A stretch of 64,000 nucleotides of DNA from Glandiceps talaboti (GCF_964340395.1 NC_135549.1:16836842-16900841), one strand, 5' to 3'; shown: positions 1 through 12,473, counted from the first letter of the stretch. A program made the numbers and translations. The notes: generated by a model from the letters alone, not told the origin.

Positions 1-2430
1 AGCAAATAATCATTATCCATAGGGTTGAAATGTTTAAGAAAAGTTTAATAACATCATGACAGTAAAAGATTGGTGCATCTGATTGTTGGTTGAATTAGTA
101 CCTCCCTTTCATCTGGGTGGACGGGTCTCCCTTAATAATAGATTTTGAGGTTTGTTGGTTTTATCATTTATAGCCTTTTAGATAAAACTTCACATTCGAA
201 AAGCTTATTTAAAGTTAACGAAAGTTTTTAATCAGTTTCACGTGTCACTTAAAAATTGTATAGTGTCCGTATCATTGGCATAGTGGCATTACTATTGCAG
301 ATATAGTAAAGACATTGGTATGTCAGAGAATGTTAGGTGCACATACCCACTACGTATAATAGTAATTTGAATCTGATGAGATGTGGTGATTTGCAGTGTT
401 GATAACATGTAGTGTCCAAAACAGAAAGTATATAATGTCTATTAATCCCGCCATACTGAAGAGTAGAGCAATTTAGATTAACCTCTTATATAAACTATAT
501 CTATAAAGATTTCCATCACGGAGCTTTCAACTTTTGTCCCAAAGTGCAATATAAGTTAAGCACTGATTGTGAAACAGCTGAATATTTACATAGCATGACA
601 TGTTCGTAGGTAAAAAAAAACGGCGACAGAAACAAATACCACTTGCACAGTTCAGACAAGGTCATGAAATGTATTTTTTCTTCCATCAAAATCCTAAACA
701 CTATGACCTTCTCTATCCAAATTTTCAAAACAGGATGACCTCTACTGCCAATTTCAAAAACAAGGTAAACCCCCCATCACCCCCCCCCTCCGAAGAAACT
801 GACTGTCCTATTGTAATAGAATAAATTAAAGGAATGTGTTGATTGTTAACGAAAAGCATAGTATGTAAACTTAAAGGATAAACTGTCATTTTGATAGATT
901 CACCCACCAAATAAGTAAAGAAGTGCATCGAGTGCCATATGCATTACAGACAACGGATTTAACCGAGTCATTGGTGAGCCTTCAGTACTTACAGGGTGGG
1001 GAGGGCCATGGGATTGGGATGGGGTGGGGTCATATTCTACAAATCGGTTCTCATGAGGGTCACATGAAAGTAGAAATCAAAGTAGAGGAGGGTCATATTT
1101 TCCTTTGACTCCATACATTGTATAATTTCGCATTATTTTATTATTTTAGCATCCCATCGCGGCCACCGGTTCCAACAATTCAATGGAATCCAGTCACCAC
1201 TATGAATGTACATAGTGTAACATCAGAACTTCGGCACAGCAAGTTAACCCATGTTTTTGAAATAGTTCAACAGGTGGGGAGGGTTTTGTTTTAAAGAAAG
1301 CAAATTAAGGGAAGGTCGGAATTGGGGGTGGTCACATTTTAAGTAATCTCCTTATATACGAAATGAAGCCACTAATTTCAGTTCATAAGGGTTGTGCTAG
1401 AAGTTAAGTTTCTTTCACAAGAAGTATTTGTGTTTGTTAGATAAAACATTTGGTCGGACCGAAGTCCTGCATTTCCCCACGCTTGTGCTGTCGGCAAGGC
1501 CATGCTCAGATGTCATATTTTTCTTACGTGGAAAAAGATTTGCGACAAGATACACTAAACGATTTTTTAAACCGTAGTTTTTGCCCAGTAATATCTTCTT
1601 CTTATACTTGCGAAGGGTAATTTACACATCTTTAATGTCCAACAAAAAACTCAGACATCGACGAATAATACAATGCAACTCACTGTTACTCCCATATTCA
1701 AATATCATATTGACGTGAATGGTCCAAACGTGTTAAGCCCTCTCCTCCTAGGTTAAAAGCGTATTAGTCCTGCGATCACGTTTGAGAGTACTTTTGATCG
1801 TTTCACAACCGATAAGCTTTCATGCCTCTTGCCTGCTGTACCAGGTATACCCATTGGAGGTTATTCAGTGACGCTGTGCATATTGTCCAATCAGCGAAGA
1901 GAAAGTGTTATGTACACGTATTAACCTAGAGTACATTTCATCAAGTTATTATAAACTTTGGACTCTGTCTGCCCAGATCTGAATCAGGTCTGTTCGGAAC
2001 AACTTTCGCCAGACGATTAATGCACCAGGCAGCTTGTCTTTCCCGACGAGATAAGGTGAGTGACAGGAATGTGAAGTTATTATTCACTTTTGAGCCAAGT
2101 TGTTAATGTATGATTCTGTATTCACGTACAGGTACGCCATTTTCACTGGTTCACATTAGAAACCAGTGAAGCGTCTGCACATAAAAACAGTGTGTCGTTT
2201 CATCAACTCCGGAAGACGGTAAACATCGTTTCACCACATCGATAACATATCGGCCAGCATAATACAATGAATGTCTGGCGAAAGTGAAGATTAGATATAC
2301 CGGGTTACGATCTACTTTCACCACGTTCAAAGTCTTCACAAATCAATTCTATAATGTAGAGGTCCTTGATCTACAAATTTAATGTCGTTCAGGTAAACGA
2401 AAACGTCAAGTCAAGGAAACTAAACACAGA
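1..2430. other. Intergenic, no gene seen
   Basis: No open reading frame here shows recognisable protein features. The sequence is A+T-rich with short G-rich patches around 1000-1040 and 1270-1330. I see no repeat array or long inverted repeat. Confidence 0.6.
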
Positions 2431-2435
2431 ACATA

Positions 2436-2681
2436 CAATGAAAATCACGAGACCTGAAACAATACGTCTTCTAGCGCGACAAAAACTCTTACTAATACCG
2501 CTACATTTTATCGTCTTTGCTCAGCAAATATTTCTATTGGTAAGATTTTTGTTGAGCCATGTGATAAAATGTAGCACTGTTGGTAAGATTGTTGTTGAGC
2601 CAGACGATAAAATGTAGTGGTATTAATAAGACTATTGTCCAGCCAAATTACATTTTGTTTCAGGTCCCGTGATTGTAATTG
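2436..2681. mobile_element. MITE with 26-bp terminal inverted repeats and TA target site
   Basis: The ends are inverted copies of each other: CAATGAAAATCACGAGACCT at the left pairs with the complement of the right end, with three mismatches over about 26 bp. Each end abuts a TA dinucleotide (2434-2435 and 2682-2683), the target-site signature of Tc1/mariner-type elements. A second inverted pair lies inside, around 2488-2515 and 2602-2629. The interior contains three copies of a roughly 43-bp unit that is also found as a tandem array at 22.94-23.13 kb. It has no coding capacity, so it is non-autonomous. Confidence 0.75.
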
Positions 2682-2699
2682 TATTACGTAGGAGAATAT

Positions 2700-4649
2700 T
2701 GTCTCAAGTGTATGACCATCGAGAAAGGAGGGGAACTAGGACGAACTAGGTGACAGATAGACAACCCTAGGTAAACTTATCTTGATTGTCCAACGTACAG
2801 ATTCAGATACTTTGGACTATGCTATTTCAGTACTGGTGTAATTGGACATTTAATATATTATACATGTTTATTGTCATTGAAGATCTTTGAAATTCAGGGG
2901 ATCTCTCCAAGATCGATATCTCCATACTTGAAAGTGGTGTACGCGACTGGATAAATAAGCAATCGTCTAAATGTTGGTGTAAATTTGAAATCACGGCCCA
3001 TTTTATAGAGAAACTTTGTGCAAATGAATGAATGAATGTCCACATTACGAGGGGTGTGTCGTTGAAAGCAAGGAGAACTTTTTAAAAGGTTATGATGGCC
3101 AAAGTTCAGCTTACGAAGAAAAAAACTATCTTCTATAGTGTTGACAGCATGCATATAAATGATGTATTATCCGTGCACGGTAAGAATAGACCATGTGTTC
3201 TAACATCTAATTTTAGCTAGTACTTCTATTCGGTCTCACCGATGACTAAATAAGATGAATTAATACCCCGTGACTAATTATAAGATATCACCTTTGTACA
3301 AACATAGCCTCTATCCAAAGATTGTAACTCTGTAAGAACTTTCTAAAACTCGGGTTGAATTATTAACACCCCTCCCATCGCCTTGTCTGAACTCAAAAAT
3401 GAATCACCGGATTATTCATGAGTCGGTTAATCAAACTGATATATTTCATGTAGGTGATGGAATTCAAGGTGAAGTCGTGGGTGGGTGTGGTAATATCAAT
3501 TGTACTGGCTATGCACGTTTAACGATGTTATAAAACCATATAGTGAAAGCAAAACATATTTGCCGTGCGTGTTGTTAAAAACATATTCACGTACACTATA
3601 GGTGAGTTCAAATAATATCAAGTATATGTGTTGATTCTGTTTTAGGGATGCCACTTCTGAATAGAGATTGGTTGAGTTGGTTGACGGATTTTTAAGGCCT
3701 AGGTTAATAAGTGTTATCTTTTATTTTACTACAATAGCTCACCATATTGTTGTCCTTTCTAGAGTGGACGCTGCTTGTTTATTGAATGAGGCCATCACAC
3801 ACTGTGTTGACATAGTGGTAGTTCCTTTACTCTCACCATCCTGATTACATAAATCATTTCAACGAGGTGGGAAGGGCGTTGTAGAATAGAATGTCCCATG
3901 TGGGCGCAGTGAAGCCGCCGGCTGATTTTTCGTTACTACCAAACCAGAGCGTGACTGTACAGTTTCCATTATATTAGGCAGCACGGTGTTTTACATTTCC
4001 CACACAAGGTTTTAGGTTACAAATAACACAAAACAAAATACATGTGCTGATCGTGTGTATTCATCTAAAATGATACATTTTATCCAATCAGCATCACCGT
4101 TGGGTGAAACAAGGAAGATTCAAACAGATAAAATGTAAACATTTTGTATGCCTTCGCCCTATCAGTGCCTGTACTTTGTTTATGCAATTCGTAACAAAGA
4201 ACATCCGCGGTACTGCCTAATATATAACTCTATAGTTACTCTGGTATGGTAGTAAAAACCAAAGTCAGACTCATTGAAAGGCTTTCTCCTAAAACAGTAA
4301 ACTTTCACCCTAACTGTCTCAAATCAACTGATACGTACAAACAACATTTCATACGATTTCACTCTGAATTCCCCCATCTATCTTCCGTCTTTGCCACAAC
4401 TGCTCGGACACAGCTAATGTACATAATGTACACAATGTACAATTTCAAGCACTTATTTTCATCCGCTGTGTTTTAACTTGTCCAAGCCGACGTTGGTTGC
4501 TATTGGTAACGCACCCATATAGTATATCGGTTAACTACTGCAAATGGCAGTGTCCTATAAGCACAGATCACTCACCCCGGTTTATAGCGAATCGACTACT
4601 TGAAAATGATTAACAAAAAAAAAATATTTGTGTTACTAAAGTAGTGTCT
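2700..4649. other. Intergenic, no gene seen
   Basis: Only short ORFs without recognisable domains are present, including a 76-codon one at 4246-4476. No repeat structure stands out. Confidence 0.55.
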
Positions 4650-5025
4650 TCTGAGGGAATAACCTTCATCTTTTGTCTCTTTCAATTTGCCACTGTAATT
4701 TTTATTTCTGTATATTAGAACTTTTGCTTTTTACCTATTCTTATTTTACTATTTTTTTCGTTATTTTAATAAGCTTCCATTTACTTTTGCTACCAACATA
4801 TCTCTTTATTTACTAAGAATTGCATTTCTGTTAACCTTGTTATTGTGAAACTCGTACCAGCCCAAATTTGTATTTATTATCTGCATGTACGGTCCATGGA
4901 CATTGATTAGTTCCTAGGAACTATTTCCATGGCCCTCACCAGAAATGTTCTGCCCGTTGCTTTCAAAGTTCGTGTATATATTTTTCTTTTCTGGTGGAAT
5001 AAATATCAATTCAATTCAATTCAAG
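4650..5025 (+). mobile_element. Probable 3' end of a non-LTR retrotransposon
   Basis: A T-rich non-coding stretch ends in GTGGAATAAATATCAATT followed by tandem CAATT units near 5010-5025. AATAAA followed by a short 3' microsatellite is typical of CR1/L2-like LINE 3' tails. No coding remnant is visible upstream, so this is a tail-only, inferred call. Confidence 0.4.
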
Positions 5026-5349
5026 TATGGGGTATTACAGCCCTAGTGAACCATGCAAAACAGGCCATCAAATACAAGCAGTCATACACAATGACCAATT
5101 GAATTTTTTTTTTTTGCGACACTTCGGTGTGTTTAAATTGCGGCAAAGTTAATGTTTACAATACATTACGGCTGAACGAATATTCAATCTCAGTAAAAGT
5201 AATAATTTTTGGTGTCACGTTACCTATTAAGAATTGTACAGACACAATATTCGTAAAGAATTTCACCACCCTGAGACATTTAAAGTGACGCCAATGACGT
5301 ATTTGGGTCAACAACCCAATACACAGTGGAGATTGTTCAGTGGAAAGCG

Positions 5350-5553
5350 TAGACTGTCGACAGTCGTTCGTGCCCTTTTGCTTGCCTCGCTCCGATTCGG
5401 AGCAATACTATAACCACGTACTGATCAGCGAGTTCGTGCCTTCGGCAGTCGCAGTTCCTATCAGTACGCATTATCCAGTGATATGGAGCGAGGCGACGAC
5501 TTTGATTTAGATGAAACGTAGCAAAACAGGCACGAACGACTGTCGACAGTCTA
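5350..5553. mobile_element. MITE with about 25-bp TIRs and 9-bp target-site duplication
   Basis: The left end TAGACTGTCGACAGTCGTTC is repeated as its reverse complement at the right end (about 5522-5553). The element is flanked by perfect 9-bp direct repeats TGGAAAGCG at 5341-5349 and 5554-5562. A 9-bp duplication suggests Mutator-like or Merlin-like mobilisation rather than Tc1/mariner. The first 14 bases of the TIR after TA are themselves palindromic (GACTGTCGACAGTC). It has no coding capacity. Confidence 0.8.
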
Positions 5554-5562
5554 TGGAAAGCG

Positions 5563-6280
5563 GTATGGTATGGCAGTGGTGAACGAGGACAATTTTAAAA
5601 AAATCGAGTGCCGTAGTTTTTTCATACTCATCAGAGTAACGAAACGACTGGTTTTGTATAGACAACTTATAAGTTAGGGACGAGATCAATAGTTCAGTGT
5701 AGGATAAAAACAACAACCCTAAATTGTTTATTTTGGGGGTGGGTGGGTGGGGTGGGGGCTTTGAGCCATTTTAGTTCTCACCCTACAAAATCGATTTTAC
5801 TTTTAATGGATGTTTTGTACCCTAAATGCAAATATTTCTTTTAAAAATGTCAAATTCAGAAGTGGAAGAATTTCGCTTTAGTAAGTGCATGGCAAAGTGT
5901 AAAGATCTTATTTTTTTACTCACTACATACTGGCTTAGTATTCATAACACTACATATAAGCTACTACATACCGATTTGAAATTGATTGTGCTGTCTGAAA
6001 CAATTTTTAATTTTTAATTTATTAGTTAGAATATTTAGTTAGCTCGGGGGATCTGAAGCCCTAGTATAAGAATTTAGTTTTTTATTCCACATTGAACTAT
6101 TGATCTCACCCCTTATATAGTCTCTGTCGTCTTATAAATTCTCTGATTCATTATCATCGTATTCAAAACTGTAGTTTAGTGTTTTATATATATATATAGA
6201 TAATTATTTTTTTTTGTTCCTGTATGTTGTTTTTGACTCTAGATAATGTTTTTTTTTACATTATTTCATGTCAAATAAAT
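5563..6280. other. Intergenic, no gene seen
   Basis: The stretch is A+T-rich, with a G-rich patch at 5735-5760 and a short (TA)n run near 6187-6198. No gene or repeat is recognised before the pentanucleotide array. Confidence 0.55.
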
Positions 6281-7595
6281 ACCATACCATACCATACCAC
6301 ACCATACCATACCATGCCATGCCATACCATACCATACCATACCACACCACACCATACCATACCACACCATACCATACCACACCACACCACACCACACCAC
6401 ACCACACCACACCACACCATACCATACCATACCATACCACACCACACCACACCATACCATACCATACCATACCATACTATGCCATACCATGCCATGCCAT
6501 GCCATACTATACCATGCCATACCATACCATACCATACCATACCATGCCATGCCATACCATACCACACCACACCACACCATACCATACCATACCATACCAT
6601 ACCACACCACACCATACCATACCACACCATACCATACCATACCATACCATACCATGCCATGCCATACTATACCATACCATACCATACCATGCCATGCCAT
6701 ACCATACCACACCACACCACACCACACCATACCATACCATACCATACCATACCACACCACACCATACCATACCATACCATGCCATGCCATGCCATACTAT
6801 ACCATACCATACCATACCATACCATACCATACCATACCACACCACACCACACCATACCACACCATACCATACCATGCCATGCCATGCCATGCCATGCCAT
6901 ACTATACCATACCATACTATACCATACCATACCATACCATACCATACCATACCATACCATACCATACCATACCACACCATACCATACCATACCATACCAT
7001 ACCATACCATGCCATGCCATACCATACCATACCATACCATACCATACCATACCATACCACACCATACCATACCATATACCATACCATACCATACCATACC
7101 ACACCATACCATACCATATACCATACCATACCATACATACCATACCACACATACCATACCATACATACCATATACCATACCATACTATACCACACCATAC
7201 CATACCATACCATACCATACCATACCATACCATACCATACATACCATACCACACATACCATACCATACCATACCATACCATACCATACCATACCATACCA
7301 CACCACACCACACCACACCATACCACACCATACCATACCATGCCATGCCATGCCATACTATACCATACCATACCATACCATACCATACCATACCATACCA
7401 TACCATACCATACCATACCATACCATACCATACCATACCATACCATACCATACCACACATACCATACCATACCATACCATACTATACCATACCATACCAT
7501 ACCATACCATACCATACCACACATACCATACCATACCATACCATACCATACCATACCATACCATACCATACCATACCATACCATACCACACATAC
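6281..7595. repeat. ACCAT pentanucleotide satellite array, about 1.3 kb
   Basis: The array is tandem ACCAT with variant units ACCAC, GCCAT and ACTAT, roughly 260 units. Variants cluster non-randomly: runs of GCCAT followed by ACTAT recur near 6490, 6655, 6785, 6890 and 7340, suggesting larger-block duplication. Between about 7070 and 7260 and again near 7455 and 7520 the period slips (CATAT, ACATACC). The pentamer reads open in all six frames as HTIPY or MVWYG-like repeats. These are composition artefacts and not genes. Confidence 0.95.
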
Positions 7596-7599
7596 AGTG

Positions 7600-8358
7600 G
7601 CATTTGAAAAAGATAAATACTAAAGTCACTGAGATATTAAGCTGTATTCCAATATAACTTTCCATCCCAAACTGTTTAAGAATTTCAGTGTATCTTAAAT
7701 CACTCAATTCGAAACATAGTGGACTAACTAATCTCAAAGATACGTCATTCTAATTCTAACTCTATTCTCGAATACCAAGCTTACATGTAAATAGCTTGGT
7801 GGCCAACTTCTCCCTGTAAATGAGGAAACACCATTATGTCTTGGAGTATGGTCCTTAGATAATAAATCACCAGTAGTGTTTTGAATCAATGACTAATATA
7901 CCTCGTTGAAGTAAACAAGGCAAGGAGTACTTGGTAGCCCAGACGAAATATTCACATGACAGGAAGTCACGCACCTACATTCTCCATGACCTGTGTGGTT
8001 AGAACCTCCTGCTGAACAAGCACGCGTAGTTATGTAAAACGACTACGGCTATTTGGCGAGTCTCAGTGCAATGACACGCAGGAACCCGACTCTAGTTTAA
8101 TAAATCAAGTGTTACTTTCAGGGCCAGGTTTGATCTAGGAAAACAGTCGATGAAGTACCACTACATGTAGCTCTTGAAATGATTACATGAAATGGAGTTT
8201 GTGCTGAAAAATATTTTGTTAATTCCAAGTTTACATACAATGTGAACTTCCGATCCTGTACTGATATGAGTATATGGTGTGTTGTGAATGTGATGTGACC
8301 CGAAAATTAAATATTCATCAACTGTGTACATTTCCGAATTCTCTTATTTGGTGTGCAG
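7600..8358. other. Upstream flank of the + strand transporter gene
   Basis: No coding signal is seen. The segment precedes the splice acceptor at 8357-8358, so it probably contains the promoter and/or a 5' UTR intron. No TATA box or initiator could be assigned. Confidence 0.4.
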
Positions 8359-8372
8359 GTCTCAGTGAAGGG

Positions 8373-10485
8373 ATGGATTCTACAACTTTAAGCGCCCTCA
8401 ACGCCAGCAATGCAACAGGTGGTCGCGGTGGATTCGCTCCGAGAAGGGATCTTGTTCTAGGCAATCAAATTAACATCAACATCACTCTATGTCTAATTAT
8501 GATCGCAATGGGATGTACCATGACAATAAAAGACATAAAAAAGATAGTAACAAGGCCTGTCGCCATCACCGTAGGAGCTCTTTGTCAGTTCGGAATCATG
8601 CCAACTCTTGGATTCGCTTTAGCCCATCTTTTTAAACTGACACCCAATATGGCTATTGGTACCATCATCGTATCATGTTGTCCAGGTGGTTTAGCGTCTA
8701 ATTTCTTTACTTACTGGATGGAAGGTGACGTCACCCTGAGGTAAGACTTTCACGTACCCTTACTTTTCTTTAGCATTAAGTTTGATATCATCATGAAGTT
8801 TTAGCTCACAAAGAGGACAACTTAATATGCTCTTTAATATTTTCATTTAGCAGTTTTCTTGTTGCACGTGTTACCAAATCTATTCATTCATTCTCAAGTT
8901 TTTTACCACAAGTTTTGAATTTTGTGATCGCATTAGCTGTCTGCTGTCTGTGGACACAATATGACAAAAAGACCTACTGCGTACATTCTAATGAAACGTA
9001 ATACACATCTTCCTAATGGTAATCGTAAGAAAATACCACGTTTCGTTAACATCCACGAATATTAATGACTCCATTGCATGAAAGATGAATGTTACTAATT
9101 GAGCAATATCTTAAGAATGCAAACTTCAAATTTAATGTATAGTAATTTGGTATGTACATTGGTGACACTGATCTCTTAAACACCAAATCGGGGTTTGAAA
9201 TTACGTCAAAAAATGAATCTTGTCATCTCTGGTGAGATTAGGATTTCACTTGGATGTTGTTATTAGTCACGCATCTGCACATATTCAATACAGGTTGATG
9301 TAGATCTTTCATTCCAACGATTCATATGCATTATTGATGACTTTTATCAATTTAGGGATATATCAGGTATTGTAGCTCAAAATCTAATAGAACATGCAGG
9401 ATATAGTGTTTCTGAACGTCTTTCTTTCTATCCTTTATCAAAGTGTTTGCATGACTACAGCGTCAACAATTCTTGGTATAGGAATGATGCCTTTGTGCAT
9501 ATATCTATACACTCAAAGCTGGGTGAGTTTGTCGACGGCTGTAGTACCAAGCTATATTGATATCATTATTGCCCTGGTTGTGCTGCTAGTACCAGCAGGT
9601 ATTGGTATGTTAATTCAATGGAGGGCACCCAAAGCCGCTGAAAAGATTGCCCTGGTAAGTAATAATTTTGTTTTTGTAAATTTTTGAATAGAAGTTACAT
9701 GATTATAAAAGACATGCTAAAAACTGAGAGACGTTACGGCTATCAGGCTATTAAGTAACAGCGGATACATGTACATACACAACAACGAATGTTTCTGATA
9801 AATGTTTTTGGAGCAAATCAGATTTTGGAGCAGTAATTTGTGTCACTTCAAATCATAACTGAAAACTCTCGTCTTTTGTTGTTGTGTTTTCATTTTACTG
9901 TAATACATTTTTCTTGACCTGTAGGTTTTGAACATCGTAGTCAACGCTGGTCTTGTTGTGTTTTTGGTAATAACGTCTATAGCTTTCACTCCAATCTTTA
10001 AATCGTCATGGCGACCATATGCCGTCGCCTTTCTGTATCCCTTCATCGCATTTATATTCGGTTATGGTGTCGCCTGGATCTTCCGACGTAACAAGCACCA
10101 ATGTAGAACGATCGCATTTGAAACAGGCGTCCAGAACACCGCCCTCGCTCTGAGTCTTATTAACTTCCTCATTCTACAACGTCAAGGGTCGGGTCAAGCG
10201 GTTGGTGAAATGATGATAGTGCCAACAATCCACGGATTTGCGGTGTTATCTGAAGGTTTCTTTATCATTGGGATGTACTGGGTGTACAAGAAAGCTATCT
10301 TAAAGGAGAAAGGATTTGCAAGTTATAACAAGGCCGACAAAGAAGACAAGATATTGGAGATGAACGGAAAGGGCGATGAAGAGAAGAAAGCCGTGAAAGC
10401 TGGGTTCGATAATCCCTGGATGATAACGACACGACAGGGCATGGTTGATCAAGGCATTCAGACGGACTTTCCATCGGACTATTAA
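8373..10485 (+). CDS. SLC10 family sodium/bile-acid-type cotransporter, gene 1
   Basis: Predicted sodium-coupled organic-anion symporter of the SLC10A1/A2/A6 type, located in the plasma membrane. Coding exons are 8373-8740, 9444-9654 and 9925-10485, all with GT..AG introns (phases 2 and 0), giving 379 residues. The start ATG lies 14 bases after a splice acceptor (TGTGCAG at 8352-8358), so the first exon probably has 5' UTR joined from upstream. The N-terminus carries N-glycosylation sequons (NAS, NAT; residues 10-14). Family motifs are CPGGLASN at 103-110, GIGMMPL at 134-140 and FETGVQN at 258-264, which form the sodium/substrate core in this family. The basic cytosolic tail contains FDNPW and, near its end, GIQTD (370-374), an LC8-like motif. 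It is the only cluster member on this strand and the most divergent; its exon 2 has two extra codons. The substrate is unknown. Confidence 0.92.
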
Positions 10486-10865
10486 CACAAACAATAGACA
10501 AGATTTTATACCTTATAATAGTACCACACACAGGCCAGGTTGAACGCGTTCGGTCGAAAAAATACGATGGATTTATATAAAAATAGTCAAGGCAACTAGC
10601 GTCATGACGTCATTGGTTATTTGTTTTGAGTCAAACTGTTCCAAATCACCAATATGTTTTCCGATTTTTCATAAATTAAGTATGCTTGATTGGTGTCATT
10701 ATATTATTCCCCAATATTTGTCTTCATTCAGTCGAAAAACACTGGTAACCTATTGGGGATTTGTCACTCCTCGTCTCTGACCCAAACTGACAAGGCTCCT
10801 TAGGTCACTCGTATTTTCCTCGACTGAACAAAGAAAAATATCGGAGATTAGTATCTAATTAACAC
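10486..10865. other. 3' flank of gene 1
   Basis: Probable 3' UTR followed by intergenic DNA. No canonical AATAAA signal is obvious close to the stop codon. Nothing else is recognised. Confidence 0.4.
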
Positions 10866-10869
10866 TACT

Positions 10870-11396
10870 ATAGTAATAATAATAATAATAATAATAATAC
10901 TATTTATTTCTTATAGAGCGCATTACATTAAAACAATCTCAATGCGCTGAACAAAATTATAAAAGTATTTTAAAATGTACATATACACAAGTATAAACAT
11001 AATATGAAACAGGATAAAAAATACAAAGACACGGAATGACATTTAAAAGACTGAAATGTAAAAAAGTTAAAAGTTAATAATAATAATGAGATCTAAAAAG
11101 ATGACATTTCAAGGCAGATTTAAAACTGTTCAAAGTATGTGAAGAACGAAGACATGATGACAGGGCATTCCAAAGGCGTGGGCCGCAAATAGAGAAGGCC
11201 CGATCACCATAGTATGCAGTGTTCCCTATCGGTTGGTGCAAATTCACCAAGCTACCGGATTGCGACCGAAGGGAACGACGGGTATCTTGTATCTTATTAG
11301 TATCTTGTTTATCCTCGTTTCTTGCATGGATGTCCCTACAGACTATATAGTTTACCAACCCCTCGTACTCCAGACCGTGACTATAGATAGACAAAC
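10870..11396 (-). mobile_element. 5'-truncated LINE fragment (CR1/L2-like), 3' end
   Basis: On the - strand, an open stretch ending at 11074 encodes the C-terminal tail typical of LINE reverse-transcriptase proteins: YGDRAFSICGPRLWNALSS, then a serine-rich linker and FKSALKCHLF. It is followed by a 3' UTR with GCGCTCTATAAGAAATAAAT and a (TTA)n/(ATT)n tail at about 10876-10901, the usual 3' terminus of CR1/L2-like elements. Endonuclease and most of the reverse transcriptase are absent, so this is a dead 5'-truncated insertion. Confidence 0.8.
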
Positions 11397-11950
11397 GATA
11401 TACGGGTAAATCACTCCGTATTCATGTTTTATGTATACGGGTACCGGAATCAACTTTACGTGCAAAGAATCATCATCTCCAATGTTTACTTGTATGTTTT
11501 AAGAATCGTCTTAGTCTGTTGTATTTTTGTATTTTTTTTCTACAGTAGGCCTAAATCTATATTTCCTGTTTTAACAGTTTATATTTACATTAAAATATTA
11601 TTGGAATAGTAATGATCTAGAAACTAATAATGGCATATGGAGACAAATTTTAGCTATAAAGGAATCTAGGACTCACTTACCATGTCATTTCATTTCCATA
11701 TATCCTACAGATATACATGAACAATAATCTGGAAGGTGGCTCGCAAGTAAATGAAGTATATTATATGGAATAATCTCAAGAATTTCTATGCAAAACCATG
11801 CATGCAGGTTTATAAAGTTTATAGTCAATAATATCGAATTCCAAGAACACCTTTTTACACTAGACTGATTCTTTTAAATGCATATTCCTAATAAAATGAT
11901 ATCAACTTTCATTTCCATCCCGTCACCGTGCGTTTTTTTGTCAAGTTCAT
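11397..11950. other. Intergenic, no gene seen
   Basis: A+T-rich with no recognised coding, repeat or RNA feature. Confidence 0.5.
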
Positions 11951-11954
11951 TAAC

Positions 11955-12070
11955 TCGACGGGTTGTCGGTGGCATAGCGTTTAGCTTTTCACGCCTCGTA
12001 TAACTGCAAACTGGTTTCGAATTCGCCTGGCGATGGTTGGCCGGCTTTGATCGCAGACCATAGGCTTGAT
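11955..12070 (+). mobile_element. Candidate tRNA-derived SINE head
   Basis: TGGCATAGCG at 11970-11979 matches a polymerase III A box. GGTTTCGAATTCGCC at 12013-12027 resembles a B box with one or two inserted bases, at roughly tRNA spacing. The sequence between does not fold into a convincing intact cloverleaf, so a degenerate tRNA-derived SINE is more likely than a working tRNA gene. Confidence 0.4.
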
Positions 12071-12446
12071 TCAAAATTAATTCAGACCACTAAAGATTAC
12101 TATTAGTATTATATTTCAGTTCAACATACATAACATTAACCCAAGATATACTTTCATGGTAGACCAAGACAATGCATACACAATACACTTCCCAACGACT
12201 CTTAGTATTAGAACATTACCTTTCGGTAGTACTACATATCATTCAGTTCAGTGAAACTACTACCGGGTTTATACAGCAGCGACCTAGATGTGTATCTTTG
12301 AGTCATGGTACAGATAAACCAGGATAATAGTTCACTTTTTGTATAACAGATTTGTACGTACTTTATTCTGTGTTCAATTGATTCGATTGAGCTTTTGAGA
12401 AACCAATTAAACAAGTTAGGTAAAACCTTGTATGGGTGTTTTTTGT

Positions 12447-12473
12447 AGTAGTAGTAGTAGTAGTAGTAGTAGT
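12447..12473. repeat. (AGT)n microsatellite
   Basis: Nine tandem AGT/GTA units. Confidence 0.9.

Noticed and set aside
6224-7657. Very long open frames (up to 477 codons) on both strands
   Set aside because: They arise from the ACCAT pentamer, which lacks stops in every frame. All six frames are open with repetitive HTIPY or MVWYG-like products.
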